Source: Kribbella caucasensis
GTDB lineage: Bacteria; Actinomycetota; Actinomycetes; Propionibacteriales; Kribbellaceae
NCBI RefSeq assembly: GCF_004361855.1
Contig: NZ_SNWQ01000019.1
Span: 124,001 to 188,000 of the forward strand
Direction: 5' to 3'
DNA: 64,000 bases
Each line of letters opens with the position of its first letter. Position 1 is the stretch's first letter. The notes under the pieces are model-generated. The model made no database searches. It saw only the letters and a list, made by a program, of their open reading frames with translations, and was not told where the DNA came from. Position numbers and translations under genes: made by a program. Below, one piece after another: positions 57,976 through 64,000 of the stretch.

Positions 57976-59750
57976 TGGGCTTGCAGACGAACGGCCTGTC
58001 GCTCGAGATCGTCGGCCGGGAGATCTCCGGTCGTCCGGTCCCCGGCAAGCCGCGCCGCCCGGCCGGTCCGTACCTGCTGGGGTTGCCGGCCTTGCTGTTG
58101 AGCAGTCTGCTGCTGATCCCTGTCGGCATCACCGTCGTGGCCGCGTTCCGGTTGCCGGACGGGTCCTTCGGGCTGGGGAACTTCGCGGTGATGGGCGATC
58201 CGGAAGCGTTGCATGCCGTGGGCAACAGCCTGGCCTGGGTAGGGGTCGCACTCGGCCTGGTGGTGGTCGGGTTCCTGTTGGCGGTGGTGAGCTATCGGCT
58301 GCCCGGCGTCTCGTCGTTTCTCCAACCAGCGTTGGTGATTCCGTTCGCCGTGTCCGTCCTGGTGTCGGGTGCGACGTTCCGGTTGATCTTCGATCCGGCG
58401 CCGGAGCGCGGGACGGTGACGGCGGTGTCGACGGCGCTCTTCGGATCCAGTCCGGTGTGGTTGGGACCGGGGTTGTTCTGGCTGGTGCTGGTGTCCGCGT
58501 TCGGCTGGACCTGGCTCGGGTACGTCGTCTCGCTGTTCCGCGCCGGTCTGGACGCGATCCCGGATGACGTGAGTCGCACGGTGGCGGCTGAAGGCGTCAC
58601 CGGTCTGCGTCGGTTGCGGATGCTCGAGCTTCCGCTGCTCCGTCCGATCACCGGTGTGGTGACGCTGACTCTGGTGATCGCTGCTGTGCGGGTATTCGAC
58701 CTGGTGTTGATCGTGGTGCCCGGGCCGATGCAGCGCGATGCCGATGTGCTCGGACTGAACTGGTGGCGGGCAACCAGCACCGGTGGTGATCCGGGGCGTG
58801 CTGCGGCACTCGGGGTGGTGCTGTTCGCGATCGTGGCGGCCGTTGCGGTCATCGGGGTGCGCGGATTGCGGCGGCGACGTTGGGCGATGCCGGTGAGTGT
58901 GGTGGGCGCGGATCGATCGGTGCGCAGGCCGAGGCCCAGTAGGCGGTCGCGGCGGATCGGGTGGACCGTGGGGTTCGCGGTCGGTCTGGTCTGGGTGCTG
59001 CCGGCGATCGTGCTGGTGGCGACCGCGTTCCACTCGCCGCGCGAGGCCGGGCTGCGCGGTTGGTGGTCGACTGCCGGGTTGGGGTTGGAGTCGTTCACTG
59101 ACGCGGCGAACGCGGGGCTGTTCCGTGCGTTGTTGTCGACGCTGGTGATCGCGTCGATCGCCACGGTCGTAGTACTGGTGATCGCTGTGCCGACTGCGTA
59201 TCTGGTCGCTTGGGGCGGGTTGCCGACCTGGTTGGGCCGAGTGGTCACGTCCGCCTTCGTGGTGTTGGCGGTGACGCCTGTGCAAATGTACGCGGCGCCG
59301 CTACGGGACGCGATTGGTGCAGCAGGACTCGCGGGGTCGCGGATCGCGCTGGGCTTGATCCACGCGGCTGCTGGTCTCCCGTTCGCCGTACTGCTGCTGC
59401 GGTCCGCGTTCGCCTCTGCTCCACCCGTGCTGGTGGCCGAGGCGCTGCAGGGGCCCGCGCGACAGAGCGCAGTACTGGCGACTGTGCAGCGGACGTATCG
59501 GCCTGCTCTGGTTGCTGTTGCAGTCTTGGAGTTCGCCCTGGTGTGGAACGACTTCATCGTGGGCTTCCTGATCAGCGGATCCGGTACTACGCCTCTGTCG
59601 CTGGTGTTGTGGGGTGAGGCGCGGCAGTTCTCGGCGTCGAGCGGGACAGTGGCCGCGGCGGCTGTGGTGGCGTCCGTCGTGCCGGTGGTGTTGCTGTTGA
59701 CGTTCTGGCGGACTGTGGTGCGCGGGTTGACCGTTGGGGGTCGGCGGTGA
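57975..59750 (+). CDS. single-chain double ABC permease
   Basis: A 591-residue membrane protein with two permease units joined. The first half (residues 30-290) has RPAGPYLLGLPALLLSSLLL, an EAA-like loop (AAEGVTGLRRLRMLELPLLRP) and ends near VIGVRGLRRRRW. The second half (from about 325) restarts with IGWTVGFAVGLVWVLPAIVL and has a weaker loop (LVAEALQGPARQSAVLATVQ). Usual importers make these as two proteins. The EAA loops are degenerate, which fits a partner ATPase that is itself degenerate. GTGA overlap leads into the last gene. Confidence 0.83.
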   Translation: MGLQTNGLSLEIVGREISGRPVPGKPRRPAGPYLLGLPALLLSSLLLIPVGITVVAAFRLPDGSFGLGNFAVMGDPEALHAVGNSLAWVGVALGLVVVGFLLAVVSYRLPGVSSFLQPALVIPFAVSVLVSGATFRLIFDPAPERGTVTAVSTALFGSSPVWLGPGLFWLVLVSAFGWTWLGYVVSLFRAGLDAIPDDVSRTVAAEGVTGLRRLRMLELPLLRPITGVVTLTLVIAAVRVFDLVLIVVPGPMQRDADVLGLNWWRATSTGGDPGRAAALGVVLFAIVAAVAVIGVRGLRRRRWAMPVSVVGADRSVRRPRPSRRSRRIGWTVGFAVGLVWVLPAIVLVATAFHSPREAGLRGWWSTAGLGLESFTDAANAGLFRALLSTLVIASIATVVVLVIAVPTAYLVAWGGLPTWLGRVVTSAFVVLAVTPVQMYAAPLRDAIGAAGLAGSRIALGLIHAAAGLPFAVLLLRSAFASAPPVLVAEALQGPARQSAVLATVQRTYRPALVAVAVLEFALVWNDFIVGFLISGSGTTPLSLVLWGEARQFSASSGTVAAAAVVASVVPVVLLLTFWRTVVRGLTVGGRR

Positions 59751-61078
59751 GCGAAGAGAAGCCATCCGCTGAGAAGAAGGCTGCCGCCAAAGAGGACCGG
59801 CGACGTGGGGACTTCTTCGGGGCCAGTGCGCTGGCCTCCGGTCTGCTGATCGGTCTCCTGGGTGACAAGCTGTCGCAGAGCCTCGACAGTGGTGGCTGGG
59901 TCAGAGTGGTGGGGTTCAGTCTGACCGCTCTGTTCACCTTGATCTGGGTGATCAGCAACGTACCGGCGGGGTTGCGGCGCTATCGCCGTTGGCGTGCTGG
60001 GACCACGGCGCCCACGGAGCCAGGCGAACTCCGTACGGCGGCCGAGGACGCCGAGCACTGGTTGGTGTCACTCGGCTCGGACTCGGCCGGGTTCGCCGCG
60101 GCCGAGTGGTTCGAGCAGAACGTGGCGCGGCTGCGGGACCTGCTGGACAAGGAGAAACCAGGCCCCGAGACTGTCGACGACCTCGCGCGGATCTGCGATG
60201 GACTGGAGGCCTGGTACGTCGTCCGACGCGAACCGGTCGAACTGTTGGCGCTGTGCGACTTCCAGTCCGCCCTGGCCGACGGATGCGGTCGCCGTGACCT
60301 GGCCGAACTCGCGGCGGCGCGGGCGGCGACGGCGTACCGGATGATGGGCGATCTGGAAGCGGCGAGTACCCGGCTGGGGATCTCCGACAACGTGGCGCCG
60401 GCGCGGCGCGGGCACAGCCGGACCGCGGCGGCACTGGAGACGCGGCGGCAAGTGGAACGTGCGCTGCTGCATTTCGCGCGAGCGGAATCCGCACCGGCAG
60501 GCAACGATCGGAACGAGGCCGTACTGAACGCGCGGGACCGGTTGGACGATGCCCGGCTCAGCCGGCCGGGGCCGGACCTCGCGGCGGAGGTCGCCATCCA
60601 CATCGACCTGGCGATCGTGCATCTCTATCAGCAGGATGCGGAAGGCGCGCTGGATCAACTGCGGCCGGCCGCGGCCAAGGCTACGGCTGCGGGTGACGTC
60701 GGTGGGCAGGCGCACGCGTCGGAACTGACCGGCGTGGCTGCGTGGATGATGCGGAGTCCGCTCGAGGCCAAGAAGTGGTGGCAGCACGCGGAACATCTGT
60801 ATGCGGAGACCGACGAACGGGAAGGCCGGGCTCGGTGTCTGCAGCATTTGGGATCCGCCGAGGTCGTCGGAGGTCAGCCGGAGCGGGCGATCGTGTTGCT
60901 CGAGCAGAGTGCGACGTTTCGTGGGTTCGAGAGTGCGACGCTGACGCGGTACCTGGAGGCCGCGCGGGCCAGCGGGGAGCCGTCGGACGTCCGGGATGAC
61001 GGTCCTCGGCGGGTCGCGGTCGGGTGGATCCGTCGGCAGGCCGACCGGTGCCGGCGTTTTGTCGGACGCCTGCCCTAG
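59747..61078 (+). CDS. membrane-anchored helical-repeat (TPR-like) protein
   Basis: A 443-residue protein. A Lys-rich cytoplasmic start is followed by two membrane helices at about residues 25-42 and 52-73 (VVGFSLTALFTLIWVISNV). The remaining 370 residues are alpha-helical repeats rich in Ala, Leu and Glu (AAEVAIHIDLAIVHLYQQDA, GQAHASELTGVAAWMM). It resembles TPR or SARP-type helical domains but no exact motif. It ends the operon of the degenerate ATPase, binding protein and double permease, and may dock them together. The GTG overlaps the permease stop. Confidence 0.6.
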   Translation: MSEEKPSAEKKAAAKEDRRRGDFFGASALASGLLIGLLGDKLSQSLDSGGWVRVVGFSLTALFTLIWVISNVPAGLRRYRRWRAGTTAPTEPGELRTAAEDAEHWLVSLGSDSAGFAAAEWFEQNVARLRDLLDKEKPGPETVDDLARICDGLEAWYVVRREPVELLALCDFQSALADGCGRRDLAELAAARAATAYRMMGDLEAASTRLGISDNVAPARRGHSRTAAALETRRQVERALLHFARAESAPAGNDRNEAVLNARDRLDDARLSRPGPDLAAEVAIHIDLAIVHLYQQDAEGALDQLRPAAAKATAAGDVGGQAHASELTGVAAWMMRSPLEAKKWWQHAEHLYAETDEREGRARCLQHLGSAEVVGGQPERAIVLLEQSATFRGFESATLTRYLEAARASGEPSDVRDDGPRRVAVGWIRRQADRCRRFVGRLP

Positions 61079-61088
61079 GTTGTCAGCC

Positions 61089-62498
61089 ATGGTGAAGGCA
61101 GCGGGGTCGACCAGATCGAAGGCGGGCAAATCGCCGTTCGCGTGCTCGGAGTGCGGCTGGACGACGGCCCGCTGGATCGGGCGCTGCGGCGAGTGCCAGG
61201 CATGGGGGACGGTCGCCGAGGTCGGCGCGCCGAAGGCTGCCCGGATCGCGGCCGGACCGGTGACGTCGCCGGCGATGCCGATCGCCAAGGTGTCCGCGAT
61301 CGAGGCCGAGTCCCGGCCGACCGGGATCGGCGAGCTGGACCGGGTGCTCGGTGGCGGTGTCGTGCCGGGCGCGGTGATCCTGCTCGCGGGCGAACCAGGG
61401 GTCGGCAAGTCGACGCTGTTGCTGGAGGTCGCGGCCCAGTCCGCGCGAAACGGTCATCGCACGCTCTACGTGTCCGGTGAGGAGTCGGCGGCCCAGGTCC
61501 GGTTGCGCGCGGGGCGGACGGATGCGTTGGTGGACGAGCTGTACCTGGCCGCCGAGACGGACATGTCCGCCGTGATCGGGCAGGTGGACGCGGTCGAGCC
61601 CGCGTTCCTGGTGATCGACTCGGTGCAGACGATGGCGCATCCCGACGTCGACGGCGCGCCCGGCGGGGTCACGCAGGTTCGCGAGGTGACCGGTGCGCTG
61701 GTGCGGTTGGCGAAGGAGCGCAACATCGCGGTGGTCCTGGTCGGCCATGTCACCAAGGACGGCGCGATCGCGGGGCCGCGGATGCTGGAGCACCTGGTCG
61801 ACGTGGTGCTCGCGTTCGACGGCGATCGGCACTCGGGGTTCCGGATGGTGCGCGCGTCGAAGAACCGGTTCGGCCCGTCGGACGAGGTCGGCTGCTTCGA
61901 CATGGTGGACACCGGGATCGTCGAGGTGTCCGACCCGACCGGGTTGTTCGTGTCGGAGCACTCGGAGCCCGTCGCCGGGACGTGTGTGACCGTGATGATG
62001 GAAGGACGCCGGCCCCTGCTGGCCGAAGTACAGGCGTTGGTCGGACCGTCGGCAGCACCCCAACCACGGCGTACGACGTCCGGGCTGGAGTCGTCGCGGG
62101 TCGCCATGGTGCTCGCGGTGCTGGGGAACCGGGCCAGGCTGAAGCTGACCGACCAGGAGGTGTACGTCGCGACGGTGGGCGGCGTGAAGATCGCGGAGCC
62201 GGTGGCGGACCTGGCGGTCGCGATCGCGGTCGCGTCGTCGGTGCTGGACAAGCCGATCCACCCGGGCCTGATCGCGATCGGTGAGGTCGGGCTCGCGGGT
62301 GAGGTCCGGCGGGTCGGCGGGCTGGAGAAACGCCTGGCCGAGGCGGCGCGGCTCGGGTTCACCAAGGCGATCGTGCCGGCCGACGTGCCGAACCGCAGCA
62401 AAGAGCTGAAACCGATGGACATGCAGGCGAAGTACGGCCTGCGCGTCTTCGCGGCCGGAGACATCCGGGCAACGATGCACGCGGCCGGGCTGATGTAG
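61089..62498 (+). CDS. radA: DNA repair protein RadA
   Basis: A 469-residue RecA-like DNA repair ATPase acting in branch migration. The N-terminal zinc finger uses Cys19, Cys22, Cys33 and Cys36. Walker A is GEPGVGKST at residues 101-109, and the diagnostic KNRFG is at 258-262. The C-terminal Lon-like domain follows. The ATG at 61089 begins the homologous part, and upstream in-frame text is the shadow of the TPR gene. It lies upstream of the FabH-like and disA genes. Confidence 0.97.
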   Translation: MVKAAGSTRSKAGKSPFACSECGWTTARWIGRCGECQAWGTVAEVGAPKAARIAAGPVTSPAMPIAKVSAIEAESRPTGIGELDRVLGGGVVPGAVILLAGEPGVGKSTLLLEVAAQSARNGHRTLYVSGEESAAQVRLRAGRTDALVDELYLAAETDMSAVIGQVDAVEPAFLVIDSVQTMAHPDVDGAPGGVTQVREVTGALVRLAKERNIAVVLVGHVTKDGAIAGPRMLEHLVDVVLAFDGDRHSGFRMVRASKNRFGPSDEVGCFDMVDTGIVEVSDPTGLFVSEHSEPVAGTCVTVMMEGRRPLLAEVQALVGPSAAPQPRRTTSGLESSRVAMVLAVLGNRARLKLTDQEVYVATVGGVKIAEPVADLAVAIAVASSVLDKPIHPGLIAIGEVGLAGEVRRVGGLEKRLAEAARLGFTKAIVPADVPNRSKELKPMDMQAKYGLRVFAAGDIRATMHAAGLM

Positions 62499-62624
62499 CT
62501 CGCCGGATTGTGGCTCGCCTCACAGGGTGCGGTTGAGCGATGAGACGGGCATCCCCTGCACGGGTGTGCGGAACGTACTCTGGTGGCGGCCACAACCCCC
62601 TCGCGGCCCCTCGGAGGAGCACTC

Positions 62625-63563
62625 ATGACCGGATCCAGAGTTGTCGCGCTCGGCCACTACCAGCCAGAACGAGTGCTCACCAACGCCGAGCTCGCGACCA
62701 TGGTGGAAACCAGCGACGAGTGGATCCAGAGCCGGGTCGGCATCCGCGAACGCCGGATCGCCGCACCCGACGAGCAGGTCGACGAGATGGCCTGGCGGGC
62801 CGCGGAGAAAGCGGTTGCGAACGCCGGTCAGGACAAGGCCGAGATCGACCTCGTCGTCGTCGCCACCTGTACGGCGATCGACCGGTCGCCCAACATCGCC
62901 GCCCGGGTCGCGGCCCGGCTCGGTCTGGGCAACCCGGCCGCGCTGGACGTCAACACGGCCTGCTCCGGATTCAGCCACGCGATGGCGACCGCGGACCACG
63001 CGATCCGTGCGGGTGCGGCGACCAAGGCCCTGGTGATCGGCGTGGAGAAGCTGACCGACTTCGCCGACTGGACCGACCGGACCACGTGTGTGCTGGTCGG
63101 CGACGGAGCCGGCGCGGCCGTGGTGGTCGCCTCCGAGGAGCCGGAGATCGGCCCGGTGACCTGGGGTTCGGTGCCGGAGATGTCGGATGCGGTCCGGATC
63201 GAGGGACGCGAGGGGAAGTTCGCTCAGGAAGGCCAGAGCGTCTTCCGGTGGACCACCACGCAGTTGCCGAAGATCGCCCTGCAGATCTGCGAGAAGAGCG
63301 GTGTGACACCCGAGGAACTCGGCGGCGTCGTACTGCACCAGGCGAACCTGCGAATCATCGAGCCGCTGGCCAAACGCCTCGGCGCCGTCAACGCCGTGAT
63401 CGCCCGCGACGTGATCGAATCCGGCAACACGTCGGCCGCCAGCATCCCGATCGCGCTGTCCAAGCTGGTCGAACGCCGCGAGATCCCGGCCGGCGCGCAC
63501 GTTCTGCTGTTCGGCTTCGGCGGCGGCCTTTCCTACGCCGGCCAGATCATCCGCTGCCCCTGA
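62625..63563 (+). CDS. 3-oxoacyl-ACP synthase III-like (FabH-type) ketosynthase
   Basis: A 312-residue thiolase-fold condensing enzyme. The catalytic triad is Cys113 (NTACSGF), His238 (VVLHQANLRI) and Asn268 (IESGNTSAAS). It probably starts fatty acid or polyketide chains from an acyl-CoA and malonyl-ACP. GGAGGA lies 7 bases before the ATG. It is not in a fatty acid gene cluster here, standing alone between radA and disA, so it may be a specialised copy. Confidence 0.92.
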   Translation: MTGSRVVALGHYQPERVLTNAELATMVETSDEWIQSRVGIRERRIAAPDEQVDEMAWRAAEKAVANAGQDKAEIDLVVVATCTAIDRSPNIAARVAARLGLGNPAALDVNTACSGFSHAMATADHAIRAGAATKALVIGVEKLTDFADWTDRTTCVLVGDGAGAAVVVASEEPEIGPVTWGSVPEMSDAVRIEGREGKFAQEGQSVFRWTTTQLPKIALQICEKSGVTPEELGGVVLHQANLRIIEPLAKRLGAVNAVIARDVIESGNTSAASIPIALSKLVERREIPAGAHVLLFGFGGGLSYAGQIIRCP

Positions 63564-63617
63564 CCGCGGTCGTCCGTCGGCACCTGCCCCGGATGTCTTG
63601 CCACGAAGGGATCCGGC

Positions 63618-63676
63618 TGCACGGGCGGTTGCACGATCGGATGCACGGGCGTCTGCAACGGTCTCCATAACGGTCC
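63618..63676. repeat. short direct repeats upstream of disA
   Basis: TGCACGGGCGGTTGCA (63618-63633) and TGCACGGGCGTCTGCA (63642-63657) match at 14 of 16 bases with a 24-base period. Each has TGCA at both ends. AACGGTC then occurs at 63657-63663 and 63670-63676. They lie between the FabH-like stop and the disA start and could be regulator sites. Confidence 0.45.
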
Positions 63677-63744
63677 GCAACGACCGGCGGGTTTTGGGGT
63701 ATATCGGTCACGCCGCCGCTGTGAGCCGCATAGACTCAGGGACC

Positions 63745-64000
63745 GTGGCCCCGAATTCCGACAAGAACAGCACCGATGCCCGGATGCGCGCGACCCTGAT
63801 GGCCGTGGCGCCCGGGACCGAACTGCGTGAAGGCCTGGAGCGGATCCTGCGTGGGCGGACCGGCGCGCTGCTCGTCCTGGGCCACGACAAGACGGTCGAC
63901 TCGATCTCGACCGGCGGCTTCGAGATCGACGTCGAGTTCTCCGCGACCGGTCTGCGCGAGCTGAGCAAGATGGACGGCGCGATCATCCTCGACCGGGATG
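63745..64000 (+). CDS. disA: diadenylate cyclase DisA, N-terminal part
   Basis: The gene runs off the right edge with about 85 residues visible. The GTG at 63745 opens PNSDKNSTDARMRATLMAVA, then GTELREGLERILRGRTGALLVLG and FSATGLRELSKMDGAIILDRD, which are typical DAC-domain sequence. DisA makes cyclic di-AMP and scans DNA in Bacillus. radA-disA adjacency is common in bacteria. The catalytic DGA and RHR motifs are only partly included (KMDGAIIL is visible). Confidence 0.93.
   Translation, partial: MAPNSDKNSTDARMRATLMAVAPGTELREGLERILRGRTGALLVLGHDKTVDSISTGGFEIDVEFSATGLRELSKMDGAIILDRD

Noticed and set aside
1..64000. tRNA, rRNA, CRISPR arrays, insertion sequences and prophage genes.
   Set aside because: No cloverleaf with CCA-type ends, no regularly spaced repeat array, and no transposase or integrase motif was found while reading.

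Overview
The window is high-GC DNA with dense, mostly one-directional gene strings, many ATGA/GTGA stop-start overlaps, GTG starts and twin-arginine or lipobox-type exported proteins. This is typical of a mycelial actinobacterium. The order rex-hemA-hemC-cobA/hemD-hemB beside a BldN-like sigma factor and its RsbN-like partner matches Streptomyces-type chromosomes. The many sugar importers and secreted carbohydrate proteins suggest Nocardioidales, most likely a Kribbella-like species. This is inference from content and memory; no search was run.

Layout. (1) 1-12169 is a carbohydrate-utilisation block. It holds the permease end of one CUT1-type ABC importer, two exported helical-toroid proteins facing each other, a decayed pectate-lyase-like gene, and an operon of a LacI regulator, an FAD-dependent oxidoreductase, a lipoprotein binding protein and two permeases. 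LacI-type palindromes sit in the control regions. No ATPase gene is present, so a shared ATPase encoded elsewhere (MsiK-type) is expected. (2) 12220-15057 holds a DHFR-fold reductase, a coiled-coil protein coupled to a 55-residue protein, and an MFS exporter. (3) 15428-21062 is a tetrapyrrole operon behind the redox repressor Rex, with a Rex-type operator inside the promoter, preceded by a glutaredoxin-like protein and an acyl-CoA ligase. (4) 22968-27333 is a developmental cluster: a tiny membrane ORF overlapping the BldN-like sigma gene, the RsbN-like protein, an acyltransferase, an epimerase and the 33-residue ribosomal protein bS22. (5) 27449-34675 holds an acetyltransferase, a SARP-type regulator, an alpha/beta hydrolase, a small HTH protein, an AcuC-like deacetylase, an amphi-Trp protein and a tryptophanyl-tRNA synthetase behind a Trp-Trp leader-peptide attenuator. 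(6) 34691-46016 holds a GH65 phosphorylase with beta-phosphoglucomutase, proline metabolism genes, a TetR-controlled ABC exporter, a sugar isomerase, a Ppx/GppA phosphatase and a Cys-rich conserved protein. (7) 46143-56118 is mixed accessory content: VOC protein, peptidase E, WS/DGAT acyltransferase, a broken secreted hydrolase, GH20 hexosaminidase, MFS, methyltransferase, and an ECF42-type sigma with its DGPF partner. (8) 56186-61078 is an unusual four-gene coupled operon: a degenerate ABC ATPase-like protein without Walker A, a binding lipoprotein, a single-chain double permease and a membrane-anchored helical-repeat protein. (9) 61089-64000 holds radA, a FabH-like synthase and the start of disA.

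The best candidate for an undescribed system is region 8. An importer-like operon carries its own catalytically dead nucleotide-binding-domain homologue plus a helical-repeat membrane partner. The most clear-cut regulatory element is the trpS attenuator. Also notable are paired inverted repeats between convergent genes (15116-15263 and 47542-47744), the Rex operator, a perfect TetR-type palindrome, and the small ORF fused by overlap to the sigma gene. No tRNA, rRNA, CRISPR array or insertion sequence was seen.
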